Assembly: GCA_003140215.1 (NCBI GenBank)
Contig: PLJL01000004.1
Coordinates: 2,310,863-2,366,853, forward strand
DNA: 55,991 nt
Direction of reading: 5' to 3'
From: Vulcanimicrobiota bacterium
Lineage (GTDB): Bacteria > Vulcanimicrobiota > Vulcanimicrobiia > Vulcanimicrobiales > Vulcanimicrobiaceae
Position numbers and translations under genes: made by a program
The notes under the pieces: model-generated
What the model saw: only the letters and a program-made list of their open reading frames with translations
Databases searched by the model: none
What the model was told of the DNA's origin: nothing
Shown here: one piece after another, positions 36,343 to 45,518 of the stretch
Layout: each line of letters opens with the position of its first letter
Numbering within the stretch: the stretch's first letter is position 1

Positions 36343-37128
36343 TCAGCGAAACTCGACCGTCGGTGTCCCCGGCGACCGCAGGTCGATCGCACGGATCGGC
36401 CGCTTTGTCCCCATAGCGGTTCGCACCGGCTCGACCAAAGCGGCTTTCTTCATCAAGTCCCCGTCGTCGCCGAATTTGACGATGACGCCGGTCACGTCTA
36501 CCGCTTCGAGGCCGCCCCAGCGGTCGCGGTCCAGGCTGCGCACGCTCACGTTCGCCTTTACAAGCACGCGCGCGTCCCCCAGCAGTTGCCGCACCTCCGG
36601 ATCGGCGATCGTTCCGCCCGGCGGCGGAAGCTTCGCGCTGCCGGCAACGATCCGCGGGAGCGTCGTTGCGACGCAGCCGGTCTGCAGCACGCGCGACACA
36701 TCATCGATCGTCACGTCGAGCTCGCCCGCGCGCACGCAGGCCGAGGGCCGCCGTACCGTGATCGCCAGCTCCACGAAGGGGTGCGGAAATTGGCCGCGGT
36801 GAACGGCGGCGCGATCGACGTACGGGATCGCCTCGATGCGGCCGCGCATCGCCCACGGGTTGAGCAGCCAGACGTTGGCGTCGGCCCCGACGCCCGCGGC
36901 AGCCCGCACCTGATCGCGGCTGACCGCCGAGGCGATCGGAACGTCGATTCCGATCCGCGCTACGCGGAACGTGGGCGACGTCACGAACCAGACGGCGCCC
37001 CAGGCCGCCAGCCCGGCGAGCGGGATCGCGAAGATCCAGAACGGCTTGACCCGCGCCGCAAGCGACGGTTTGCGCCGCAGCGTGCGCGGGCTGGTACCTC
37101 CGCCGCCGCGGCGCGCCGTCGTCTTCAC
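36343..37128 (-). CDS. ftsQ: Cell division protein FtsQ (DivIB)
   Basis: A 261-residue bitopic division protein. A basic cytoplasmic head (residues 1-28) is followed by one helix (PFWIFAIPLAGLAAWGAVWFV) and a POTRA domain from FRVARIGIDVPIASAVSRDQV through IEAIPYVDRAAVHRGQFPHP, then the beta domain. It links FtsL/FtsB to FtsW/FtsI in the divisome. The GTG at 37128 overlaps the stop of the HAD gene (GTGA). murC, murB and ddl, the usual upstream genes, are absent here. Length is normal. Confidence 0.9.
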   Translation of the reverse strand: MKTTARRGGGGTSPRTLRRKPSLAARVKPFWIFAIPLAGLAAWGAVWFVTSPTFRVARIGIDVPIASAVSRDQVRAAAGVGADANVWLLNPWAMRGRIEAIPYVDRAAVHRGQFPHPFVELAITVRRPSACVRAGELDVTIDDVSRVLQTGCVATTLPRIVAGSAKLPPPGGTIADPEVRQLLGDARVLVKANVSVRSLDRDRWGGLEAVDVTGVIVKFGDDGDLMKKAALVEPVRTAMGTKRPIRAIDLRSPGTPTVEFR

Positions 37129-37994
37129 GGCGGCACGCTGCCGGCGCCGCGCAGGCCCAGCACGTAGCGCTCGAGCGCCTCGGCGACACCGTCGTGCGCG
37201 ACGTCCGCGACGACGTGATCGGCATGTTCGAGGAGCTCGGGCGGCCCCGACCCCATCGCGACGCCGACGGCGGCCGCATCGAGCATCGGGACGTCGTTCC
37301 AAGCGTCGCCGATCGCCAGCGTCTGGTCGAGCGGCACATCGTAGCGGCGCGCGACGAACGCCAGCGCCTCGCCCTTGTTCACCGAGGGGTCGATCACTTC
37401 GACGAAGTCGACGTGGCTGCGCGTGATGTAGGCGCGCTCGCCCAGCACGGCGTGCAGCGCGAAAAGATGCTGCTCGGATCGATCGGGATCGTCGACCAGC
37501 ACGACCTTGACCGTCGGCCGCTCGGCGAAGGCAGCCTGCAGCGAGGGCACCAGTACCGGCTCGACGCGCGCCAAGTCGGTGTAGCGCTTGGAGAAGCGGT
37601 TAATCTGATCGACGTAGAGCGTGTCGTCGGCATAGCACTGCGCGTGGACGCCGTGCTCGGCGGCCCAGCTCAGCGTGTCGCGGGCCACGTCCGGGCGCAC
37701 CGGGATTTGCCGCAACGTCGCGCCGCTTGCGACGTCGAAGATCGCGGCACCCTGGTAGCAGACGATCGGCCCATCGATCCCCAATGCTCGGGCGAACGGC
37801 CGCGCGGCGGCGAACATGCGCCCGGTCACGATGGTGACGGCGATGCCGCCGGTTTGCGCGGCGGCGACGGTTTCACGCACGCGCGGCCGCAACACGAGAT
37901 CGTCGCCGATCAACGTCCCGTCGAGGTCGAGCGCGACCAGACGGATGCGCGTCGGTGCCAGCATCGTGTCGCGCCCGTTCGACCCTTGCATCAT
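37125..37994 (-). CDS. Cof-type HAD hydrolase
   Basis: A 289-residue HAD IIB (Cof/YidA-like) sugar-phosphate or nucleotide phosphatase: VALDLDGTLIGDD (catalytic DxD), TIVTGRMFAAARPFA, VNKGEALAFVARR and AIGDAWNDVPMLDAAAVGVAMG. The ATG at 37994 overlaps the hisD stop (ATGA), and its own stop overlaps ftsQ, so it is coupled on both sides. The substrate could be a histidinol-pathway phosphate, but nothing in the sequence proves it, and Cof enzymes are often promiscuous. Confidence 0.88.
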   Translation of the reverse strand: MMQGSNGRDTMLAPTRIRLVALDLDGTLIGDDLVLRPRVRETVAAAQTGGIAVTIVTGRMFAAARPFARALGIDGPIVCYQGAAIFDVASGATLRQIPVRPDVARDTLSWAAEHGVHAQCYADDTLYVDQINRFSKRYTDLARVEPVLVPSLQAAFAERPTVKVVLVDDPDRSEQHLFALHAVLGERAYITRSHVDFVEVIDPSVNKGEALAFVARRYDVPLDQTLAIGDAWNDVPMLDAAAVGVAMGSGPPELLEHADHVVADVAHDGVAEALERYVLGLRGAGSVPP

Positions 37995-39280
37995 CCCGAC
38001 CCGCCGCGCATGCGCGCGGTCCGTGCGTGCGCGGGGAGGCCCTCGAAGTCGGCCAAAGCGGCGAGCAGCTCGGCATCGGCCGCCATACGGGCGCGCGTAT
38101 TTTCCACCAACGTCATCGTGCGCAGGTAGTCGGCAGTGCGCAGCCCCGACGAGAACCGGCTCGCGCCGGAGGTCGGCAGCGTGTGGTTCGTGCCGGCAAG
38201 ATAGTCGCCGGCAGCGACCGGCGTCTGGTCGCCGACGAAGATCGCGCCGGCGTGACGGATCTTGGGCACCCAGTCGTAGGGGTCGTCCACCATGAGCGAG
38301 AGATGCTCCGGCGCGAAGCGTTCGATCACGTCGAGCATCTGCTCGTCGTCGGCCGCGTGGACGAGCCAGGCCCGCGCGTCGAGCACCTGCGCGACGATCG
38401 CGTCGCGACCGCTCGCGCGGCCGAACTCTCCGTCGAGCAGCGCCGCGACCCGTTCGAGCAGCGCACGGTCGCGCGAGACCGCGGCGACGCGCGCGAGCGG
38501 GTCGTGTTCGGCCTGCGCCACCATCTCGCCGGCGACCAGCTCCGGCTTCGCGCGCGAGTCCGCGACGACCAAGACTTCGGACGGGCCGGCGAGGCCGTCG
38601 ATCCCGCACCGGCCGTAGACCTGGCGCTTCGCCTCGGTGACGTAGACGTTCCCGGGGCCGACGATCTTGTCGACCTGCGTGATGCTCGCCGTGCCGAACG
38701 CGAGCGCGGCGATCGCCTGCGCGCCGCCGACCGCGTACAGCTCGTCGACTTCGGTCAGCGCGCAGGCGTACAGCACGGCGGGATTGACCCCGCCGTCGCG
38801 CTGCGGCGGCGTGACGACGACGACCCGCTCGACGCCGGCGACCTTGGCCGGCACGACGGTCATCAGCACGGTCGACGGTAACGGAGCGCTGCCGCCGGGG
38901 ACGTACGCGCCGATCGCGGCGAGCGGTCGCGCGAGGAAGGCATAGTGGGTCAGATCGTGCGCGTGGTAGTCGATCGGAGCGGGCAACTGCCGCACGTGGA
39001 AGTCGGCGATCCGCTCGCGCGCCAACTCCAGACCGGTCGCGATCTGCTCGGGCACGAGGCGCCGCGCGTTCTTGCGCGACGGTACGGCGACGCGCAGCCC
39101 CGCAAGCGTCGCGCCGGTGCAATCCCAGCGCCGCGTGTAGTCGAGCAGCGCGGCGTCGCCGCGCGCGCGCACGTCCTCGAGGATCGTGCGAACGTCGTCC
39201 ACAACGGCCCGCGGCGGATCCCAGCCGGCTGCGTACAAGCCGCGCAGCGCCGCGCCGTTAGTCGCCGCGACGATCTTCAC
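37991..39280 (-). CDS. hisD: Histidinol dehydrogenase
   Basis: A 429-residue zinc enzyme making histidine from histidinol in two NAD-dependent steps. Motifs: YVPGGSAPLPSTVLM, VVVTPPQRDGGVNP, GGAQAIAALAFGT, DKIVGPGNVYVTEAKRQV, GPSEVLVVADS, AQAEHDPLA, and the catalytic/zinc tail APEHLSLMV and GTNHTLPTSG. The GTG at 39280 overlaps the echA-like stop (GTGA). It is transcribed after hisZ, hisG and an enoyl-CoA hydratase gene. Confidence 0.97.
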   Translation of the reverse strand: MKIVAATNGAALRGLYAAGWDPPRAVVDDVRTILEDVRARGDAALLDYTRRWDCTGATLAGLRVAVPSRKNARRLVPEQIATGLELARERIADFHVRQLPAPIDYHAHDLTHYAFLARPLAAIGAYVPGGSAPLPSTVLMTVVPAKVAGVERVVVVTPPQRDGGVNPAVLYACALTEVDELYAVGGAQAIAALAFGTASITQVDKIVGPGNVYVTEAKRQVYGRCGIDGLAGPSEVLVVADSRAKPELVAGEMVAQAEHDPLARVAAVSRDRALLERVAALLDGEFGRASGRDAIVAQVLDARAWLVHAADDEQMLDVIERFAPEHLSLMVDDPYDWVPKIRHAGAIFVGDQTPVAAGDYLAGTNHTLPTSGASRFSSGLRTADYLRTMTLVENTRARMAADAELLAALADFEGLPAHARTARMRGGSG

Positions 39281-40071
39281 GTGGCGGTGCCGGCGCCATG
39301 GCGGCCGGCACCGGCTGCGAACCGGCCAGCGCCCGCGACGCCTTCGGCAAACACGATCTCGTAGCCGGCGGCGCCTTCGCGGCGTAGCGCTTCGCGCTCG
39401 TCGGCATCCCATGCGCCGTAGGCGCTGCGCCGGTCGGTCAACATGCAGCGTTGCGGCGACGCGGCGATCTCGCGCGCCAGCGCCTCGGCGGCGTCGCGCG
39501 CGCAGCCGGCGCCCACGACGCGGTTGGCGAGCCCGAACGCCAGCGCTTCCTGCGCGCCCACGGCGCGGCCGGTCAGGATCATGTCGAGTGCGCGGCCCAG
39601 GCCGATGAGACGCGGCAGCCGCACGGTGCCGCCGTCGATGAGCGGAACGCCCCAGCGCCGGCAGAACACGCCGAACGTCGCGTCTTCTTCGACGACGCGC
39701 AAATCGCACAGCAGCGCGAGCTCCAGCCCGCCCGCGACCGCGTAGCCGCAGACCGCTGCGACGACCGGCTTGGTCAGGAGCATCCGCGTCGGGCCCATCG
39801 GCCCGGGTCCGACGCCGTCGGGCTCGATCTCGTTGCGGCGCCCGTCGTCGCCCAGCGCGGTGAGGTCGGCCCCGGCGCAAAACGTCCCGCCCGCGCCCCA
39901 CAGCACGGCCACGCGCAGCGCGGCGTCGGCTTCGAACGCAACGAAGGCCGCGCGTAGCGCCGTCGCGACCGCACGGTCGACCGCGTTGCGCTTGGCGGCG
40001 TTGTCCATCACGATCGTCGCCACGGGATCGGCACGCTCGAGCCGCACCCCGGCCCCGAACTCGACGGTCAC
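39277..40071 (-). CDS. Enoyl-CoA hydratase/isomerase family protein
   Basis: A 264-residue crotonase-fold protein: ATIVMDNAAKRNAVD, GAGGTFCAGADLTAL (oxyanion hole), and KPVVAAVCGYAVAGGLELALLCDLRV. The usual Glu in the second oxyanion segment is placed as in broad-specificity hydratases. GTG start, 4-base overlaps with hisG upstream and hisD downstream. A crotonase gene inside a histidine gene string is unusual and has no obvious metabolic reason. The substrate is unknown. The final 15 residues are Gly/Ala-rich. Confidence 0.9.
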   Translation of the reverse strand: MTVEFGAGVRLERADPVATIVMDNAAKRNAVDRAVATALRAAFVAFEADAALRVAVLWGAGGTFCAGADLTALGDDGRRNEIEPDGVGPGPMGPTRMLLTKPVVAAVCGYAVAGGLELALLCDLRVVEEDATFGVFCRRWGVPLIDGGTVRLPRLIGLGRALDMILTGRAVGAQEALAFGLANRVVGAGCARDAAEALAREIAASPQRCMLTDRRSAYGAWDADEREALRREGAAGYEIVFAEGVAGAGRFAAGAGRHGAGTAT

Positions 40072-40703
40072 GCCGGTACCGCGGTGAGCCGCTCGAGCAG
40101 CGCTGTGAGGGCGTCGTACTTGGCGCGAAAGCGCACCGGGTTCACGACGAAGCGCGCCGTGCTCTCGGCGATCTCTTCGACCACGACCAGATCGTGCTCG
40201 CGCAGCGTCGTGCCCGTGGCCACGAGGTCGACGATGAGGTCGGCGAGGCCGACGAGCGGGCTGAGCTCCACCGAGCCGTGCAGCGGGATGAGCTCAACCG
40301 GCAGGTCGCGCTCGGCGAAGAACGTTTCGGCCGAGCGCGTGAACTTCGTCGCCACCCGCAGGAACGTCGGCAGCGGCGCCCCCTCGTGGTAGCGATCGAT
40401 ACGGCGTCCGGCGAGGACCAGCCGGCAGTACCCGAATCCTAAGTCGGCGAGCTCGGCGACGTTCCGGTCGGTTTCCCACAGCGTGTCCTTGCCGACGATG
40501 CCACAGTCGGCCGAGCCGAACTCGACGTAGGCCGGAACGTCGCTGGGCCGCAAGAACAGCAGCGTCGTGCCGTCCGCGGTCCGCACGGTGAGCTTGCGCC
40601 CGACGTGCTCGGGGACGTCGATCCCGGCCGCGCGCAAGCGCGCGGCCGCGTCGCGGTACAGCGCTCCTTTGGGCAACGCGATGGTGAGCGCCTTGTCGGT
40701 CAA
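40068..40703 (-). CDS. hisG: ATP phosphoribosyltransferase, short form
   Basis: A 211-residue HisG of the short type, which has only the catalytic domains and needs HisZ as regulator, present just upstream. It performs the first step of histidine synthesis (ATP plus PRPP). Motifs: IALPKGALYRDAAARL, LRPSDVPAYVEFGSADCGIVGKD, GLADLIVDLVATGTTLRE with the PRPP loop, and a final RFVVNPV. TTG start at 40703 overlaps the hisZ stop (TTGA). Confidence 0.96.
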   Translation of the reverse strand: MTDKALTIALPKGALYRDAAARLRAAGIDVPEHVGRKLTVRTADGTTLLFLRPSDVPAYVEFGSADCGIVGKDTLWETDRNVAELADLGFGYCRLVLAGRRIDRYHEGAPLPTFLRVATKFTRSAETFFAERDLPVELIPLHGSVELSPLVGLADLIVDLVATGTTLREHDLVVVEEIAESTARFVVNPVRFRAKYDALTALLERLTAVPA

Positions 40704-41908
40704 CGGGCGTCCCAGTTCGAGGGCGTGCGCGGGATCGGCAACTCGTCGACGCGCGGTCCTACGCGCAGCTCGCGCACGGTCCCGTCGAGCGCGATCACGA
40801 CGCGCGGAATGTCGTGGGCGCGCGCCTCCTCCACGAGCGCCTCGTCACCGAGGTCCGCGCCGGCGAAGCGCACGACGTTCCCGGCGGCGCGCTCGCGCGC
40901 CGCGACGACGTCGGAACCGGCGACGAGCACGTCGACGCGATGACGGCGGCGGCGGACGTGCTTCCCGCGGCGCTCGAGCGCGATGAGCAGCCGCTCGACG
41001 CCGGCCGTCCAGCCGACGGCGGGGACGTTGTAGCCGAAGCGCGGCAGCAACGAGTCGTAGCGGCCCCCGCCGCACAACGAGAACCCGATCTCCTCGACGT
41101 AGCCCTCGAACAGGAACCCGGTGTAGTAGTCGAGGTCGCGCAGCAGCGCGAAGTCGACCGTGACCCGCGGGCCGTAGCCCAGCGCGTCGGCGCGACGCAG
41201 CAGGATGTCGAGGGCGTCGAGGGCGGCGCGTGATTCGGGGGTACGACAGATGCCGCGCGCGCTGTCGATCGCTTCATGGCGCCCGCGGCGTTGCGCGAAC
41301 TCCACCAGCGCCGGGCGATCGAACTTTCGCAACCCGACGAGGTTGCGGACCTTCATCAGCTCCTTGGCCTCGCGTGCCTGGTCCGGTTCGAGCCCCGCAC
41401 CGCTGAGGATGCCGTCGACGATCCGCGCGTCGTTGACGTCGAAGCGCGCATCGCGCAAGCCGATCTCGTCGAGCGCTTCGATCGCCATGAACAGCGTCTC
41501 GGCGTCGGCGTCGATCCCGGCGGCGCCGATGAGCTCGGCGCCGGCCTGGGTGAGCTCGCGCATGCGGCCTTCCTGCGGCTGCTCGTAGTAGCGAAAAACC
41601 GGCGCGATGTAAGCGAGCCGCAGCGGTACCGGCGCCTCGCGCATGCGCGTCGACACCATCCGCGCGATCGGGGTGGTCATCTCGGGCCGCATCGCCAGCG
41701 CCGTCGAACGCCGGTCGTTGAACTGGAACAGCAGCTCGGTCGCCTCCTCGCCGAGGCCGCGCTCCATCACGTCGAAACGCTCGATGATCGGCGTCTGGAC
41801 CTCCTCGTAGGCCCAGCGCCCGAACACCGCGCGCATCTGCTGCTCGATCTCACGCTTGCGCGCCAGCTCGTGCGGCAACCAGTCGCGAACGCCTGCCGGA
41901 AGTCTCAC
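40700..41908 (-). CDS. hisZ: ATP phosphoribosyltransferase regulatory subunit
   Basis: A 402-residue HisRS-like protein without tRNA charging, the allosteric partner of short HisG. LPAGVRDWLPHELARKREIEQQM, YEEVQTPIIERFDVM, LAMRPEMTTPIARMVSTRM and GGGRYDSLLPRFG follow the class II synthetase pattern. The C-terminal ~100 residues resemble a degenerate anticodon-binding domain. The GTG at 41908 overlaps the dnaE stop (GTGA). A true HisRS would carry the ATP-site residues more completely; the short HisG next door supports HisZ. Confidence 0.9.
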   Translation of the reverse strand: MRLPAGVRDWLPHELARKREIEQQMRAVFGRWAYEEVQTPIIERFDVMERGLGEEATELLFQFNDRRSTALAMRPEMTTPIARMVSTRMREAPVPLRLAYIAPVFRYYEQPQEGRMRELTQAGAELIGAAGIDADAETLFMAIEALDEIGLRDARFDVNDARIVDGILSGAGLEPDQAREAKELMKVRNLVGLRKFDRPALVEFAQRRGRHEAIDSARGICRTPESRAALDALDILLRRADALGYGPRVTVDFALLRDLDYYTGFLFEGYVEEIGFSLCGGGRYDSLLPRFGYNVPAVGWTAGVERLLIALERRGKHVRRRRHRVDVLVAGSDVVAARERAAGNVVRFAGADLGDEALVEEARAHDIPRVVIALDGTVRELRVGPRVDELPIPRTPSNWDAR

Positions 41909-44900
41909 GGCGCACCCTCGCGCACGTTGGGGGCGCCGACGATCGCGACGAGACGCTCGCGAACGCGGCGGTCCGCCGCGACGGCGCGCTGCACCGTCGA
42001 GCCGTTGATGTGCAGGACCAGCGGCGTCGTTCCCGGCCACTCCGACATCAGCAAGGCCAGGTCGTCGATCTGCTCGCGACGCGTGACGGTCACGTGCCAG
42101 CCCGCCGGCGGGAGCGAGCGCAGCGCCGCGTTGCGATCGAAGATCTGCACGTCGTTGACCGAAACGTTGAGCTCGAGCGGCACCTCTTCACCGGGGGTCG
42201 AGCCGCGGCGCTCGCGCAGCCGCAGCCGGCCAGTCACGACGACGATCCCGTCCTCGACGAAGCGCGACTGCAGGTCGGCGTAGCCCTTGGGGAAGACGAT
42301 GCACTCGATCGCACCGGTCGTGTCTTCGACGGTCGCGAAGAGCATCTGGGTCTGGGCCTTGGTCAGGGTCCGCCGCACCGCGGTGACGAGCCCGGCGATC
42401 TTCACCGGGCTGTCGTCCTCGAGGTCGCGCAGATCGCGTACGGCGATGGCGCCGGTGCGTGCGAGCGCTTCGGCGACGTCGGCGAGCGGGTGGCCGGAGA
42501 CGAAGATCCCCAGCGTCTCCTTCTCCCAGGCCAGCTGCTCCATCGTCGTCGGCGCCGGCTGGAAGCGCAGCGACGGTTTCATCGACGGGTGCGGTTCCTC
42601 GATCATCCCGAACAGTGACGATTGCCCCAGCTCGCGGTCGCGCGCCTCACGCGAAGCGACCTCGAGCGCCGAGTCCAGCGCGTCGAGCTGCTGGGCGCGG
42701 TTCCCCGGCAGCCGGTCCAGCGCACCGCATTTGATCAGCGCCTCGAAGACCTTGCGGTTGACCGCCTTGAGGTCGACCCGCGCCACGAGGTCGAACAGAT
42801 CCACGAACGGCCCGGCCGCGTCGCGCGTATCGAGGATCGATCGCACGCCGTTCTCGCCGACACCCTTGATCGCCGCCAGACCGAAGCGAATCTCACCGGC
42901 CACGACGGTGAAGTCGACCAGCGACGCGTTGACGTCGGGCGGCAGGACGGCGATCCCCATCTTCTTGGCCTCGTCGATGTACTCCACGAGCTTGTCGGTC
43001 TTGTCGCGCACCGACGACATCAGCGCCGCGAAATACTGCAGCGGAAAGTTCGCCTTGAGATACGCCGTCTGGTACGCGATCCACCCGTACGCCGCGGAGT
43101 GGCACTTGTTGAACCCGTAGCCCGCGAACGGTTCGATGAACGCGAAGATGTCTTCGGCCAGCTTGGGCGCCAGCCCGTTGGCCGCGCAGCCGTCGAGGAA
43201 CTTCTTGCGATAGATGGGGATCTGTTCTTTCTTCTTCTTCCCCATCACCTGACGCAACTCGTCGGCCTGCCCCATCGAAAAACCGGCAAGGTCGCGCGCT
43301 ATTCGCATAACCTGTTCCTGATAACAAGCAATCCCATATGTTTCATCGAGTATGGGCTCGAGCGCCGGGTGCAGGTAGGTCACCGGTTTGCGGCCGTGCT
43401 TGCGGTGGATGTACTCCGGGATCAACTCCATCGGGCCGGGACGATACAGCGCGACCAGCGCGATGATGTCGTCTAGGCGCGACGGCTTGAGCTCGGTGCA
43501 GACGCGCTTCATCCCGTCGGACTCGAGCTGGAACATCCCCAGCGTCTCGCCGCGCCCGATCATCTCGTAGGTCTTGGCGTCGTCGTCGGGCATCTTCGCC
43601 AGATCGAAGTCGGGCGCGACGGTGCGGCGGATCTCGTCCGACGCCGCCTTCATCACGGTGAGGTTGCGCAGCCCCAAGAAGTCCATCTTGAGCAAGCCGA
43701 CGCGCTCGACGTCGCCCATCTCGTACTGCGTGTTGACGTCGCCGTCGCCGATCCGCACCAGCGGGACGTGATCGGTGAGCGGGTTTTTCGAGATCACGAC
43801 ACCGGCGGCGTGGGTCGAGGCGTGGCGGGCCAGCCCCTCGATCGACTTCGCCGTGTCGAGCAGCTTGCGGATCTGCGGATCGTGGTTGTAGAGGACGCCG
43901 AGCTCGGGGATCTGCTCGAGCGCCTTCTCGATCGAGAGGCCGCCGGGGCCCGACGGGATCAGCTTGGCGACGCGGTCGACGTCGGGGAGCGGCACCCCCA
44001 AGGCGCGGCCGGCGTCGCGCACCGCGGCGCGCGCCGCCATCGTTCCGAAGGTGACGATCTGGGCGACGCGGTCCTTGCCGTACTTCTCGATGACGTACTT
44101 GATGACTTCGTCACGCCGCTCGACGCAGAAGTCGGTATCGATGTCGGGCATCGAGATCCGCTCGGGGTTGAGAAACCGCTCGAACAGCAGCTTGAACTTG
44201 ATCGGATCGAGGTCGGTGATGTGCAAGCAGTACGCGACGATCGAACCGACCGCCGAGCCGCGGCCGGGGCCGACCGGGATGTCGCGGTCGCGCGCGTACT
44301 TGATGAAGTCCCAAACGATGAGAAAGTACGACGCGTAGCCCATCTTGATGATGACGCCCAGCTCGTATTCCAGCCGCTCGCGGATCTCGGGATCGTTCTG
44401 CACGCGCTCGGTGCCGTAGCGCTCCAGCAAGCCGTGTTCGCACTGCTCGCGCAGATACTCCTCGGCCGTCGGCCCGAAGAGCGCATCCGTCTTGGGTACC
44501 GGGTAGTCCGGCAGGTAGAAGACCTTGTCGGGGATCTTGATGTCGATCCGCTTGACGATCTCGAGCGTGTTGTCGCAGGCCTCGGGGATGTCGGCGAACA
44601 GCTCGCGCATCTCTTCGGCGGACTTCACGTAGAACTGGTCGGAGAAGAACTTCATCCGGCTGGTGTCTTGCACGGTCTTACCGGTCCCGATGCAGAGCAG
44701 CACGTCGTGCGCCTGGGCGTCGCTCTGCAGGAGGTAGTGCGAGTCGTTGGTCGCTACCAAGGGGTAGCCCAGCTCGCGCGCGATGCGGATCAGGCCCTCG
44801 TTGATGACGTCCTCTTCGGGCATCCCGTGGCGCATGATCTCGATGTAGTACCGGTCGCCGAAGATGTCGTGGAACATCTTGGCGTTGCTCTTGGCCGTCG

Positions 44901-45348
44901 CGTAGTCGTTCTTGAGCAGTGGCGCCGAGACCATCGACGACATGCAGCCCGACAGCACGATGAGCCCTTCGTTGTACTGCGCGAGCAAGTCCATGTCGAT
45001 GCGCGGCTTGTAGTAGTAGCCTTCCAGGAAACCTTTCGAGATCAGCCTCGTGAGGTTCTTGTAGCCGACGTCGCTGGCCGCGAGCAGCGTGACGTGGGCC
45101 TCGTCGCGCACGGTACGGTCGAAGCGTCCGCGCGGCGCGATATAGGCCTCGCAGCCGATGATCGGCGTCAGACCGACCTTCTTCGCGGCGTCGTAGAACT
45201 CGACCGCGCCGAACATCACGCCATGGTCGGTCAGCGCGATCCCGGGCGCGCCTTCGTTCGCCGTCTTCTTGCAAAGGTGTTCGACGCGGCATGCACCGTC
45301 GAGCAGCGAGTACTCGCTGTGGACGTGCAGATGGACAAAGGAGCTCAA
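41905..45348 (-). CDS. dnaE: DNA polymerase III alpha subunit
   Basis: The replicative polymerase, 1147 residues (E. coli form 1160). Order: PHP domain from FVHLHVHSEYSLLDGA, palm with the catalytic MPDIDTDF (about residue 400), fingers and little-finger regions (GLARHASTHAAG; PEYIHRKHGR), helix-hairpin-helix (LAAIKGVGENGVRSIL), beta-clamp region, then an OB fold (VKIAGLVTAVRRTLTKAQ) and C-terminal domain. The start is a TTG at 45348. It is DnaE1-like. Its stop overlaps hisZ, starting a long coupled gene train that ends at ftsZ. Confidence 0.97.
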   Translation of the reverse strand: MSSFVHLHVHSEYSLLDGACRVEHLCKKTANEGAPGIALTDHGVMFGAVEFYDAAKKVGLTPIIGCEAYIAPRGRFDRTVRDEAHVTLLAASDVGYKNLTRLISKGFLEGYYYKPRIDMDLLAQYNEGLIVLSGCMSSMVSAPLLKNDYATAKSNAKMFHDIFGDRYYIEIMRHGMPEEDVINEGLIRIARELGYPLVATNDSHYLLQSDAQAHDVLLCIGTGKTVQDTSRMKFFSDQFYVKSAEEMRELFADIPEACDNTLEIVKRIDIKIPDKVFYLPDYPVPKTDALFGPTAEEYLREQCEHGLLERYGTERVQNDPEIRERLEYELGVIIKMGYASYFLIVWDFIKYARDRDIPVGPGRGSAVGSIVAYCLHITDLDPIKFKLLFERFLNPERISMPDIDTDFCVERRDEVIKYVIEKYGKDRVAQIVTFGTMAARAAVRDAGRALGVPLPDVDRVAKLIPSGPGGLSIEKALEQIPELGVLYNHDPQIRKLLDTAKSIEGLARHASTHAAGVVISKNPLTDHVPLVRIGDGDVNTQYEMGDVERVGLLKMDFLGLRNLTVMKAASDEIRRTVAPDFDLAKMPDDDAKTYEMIGRGETLGMFQLESDGMKRVCTELKPSRLDDIIALVALYRPGPMELIPEYIHRKHGRKPVTYLHPALEPILDETYGIACYQEQVMRIARDLAGFSMGQADELRQVMGKKKKEQIPIYRKKFLDGCAANGLAPKLAEDIFAFIEPFAGYGFNKCHSAAYGWIAYQTAYLKANFPLQYFAALMSSVRDKTDKLVEYIDEAKKMGIAVLPPDVNASLVDFTVVAGEIRFGLAAIKGVGENGVRSILDTRDAAGPFVDLFDLVARVDLKAVNRKVFEALIKCGALDRLPGNRAQQLDALDSALEVASREARDRELGQSSLFGMIEEPHPSMKPSLRFQPAPTTMEQLAWEKETLGIFVSGHPLADVAEALARTGAIAVRDLRDLEDDSPVKIAGLVTAVRRTLTKAQTQMLFATVEDTTGAIECIVFPKGYADLQSRFVEDGIVVVTGRLRLRERRGSTPGEEVPLELNVSVNDVQIFDRNAALRSLPPAGWHVTVTRREQIDDLALLMSEWPGTTPLVLHINGSTVQRAVAADRRVRERLVAIVGAPNVREGAP

Positions 45349-45457
45349 CGAAAAGTCAACCTACGACTGGAGGGGCGGGCGCGGGAATGTCCTCTGATAC
45401 CTGTGAACCCGCAACGCGCCCTGCGAGCGTACCAACGCTTACCAGAACCCACCGGCT

Positions 45458-45501
45458 CCCGCAAACGCCGCGGCCGGAAGGACCGGCCGCTCGCTTGCGG
45501 G
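45458..45501 (-). terminator. Long GC hairpin upstream of dnaE
   Basis: CCCGCAA / TTGCGGG outside GCGGCCGG / CCGGCCGC around AAGGA. It lies just after the end of the upstream minus-strand gene, so it may terminate it, but a T-run is missing. Confidence 0.4.
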
Positions 45502-45518
45502 CCCCGCGCCCACTCCAG

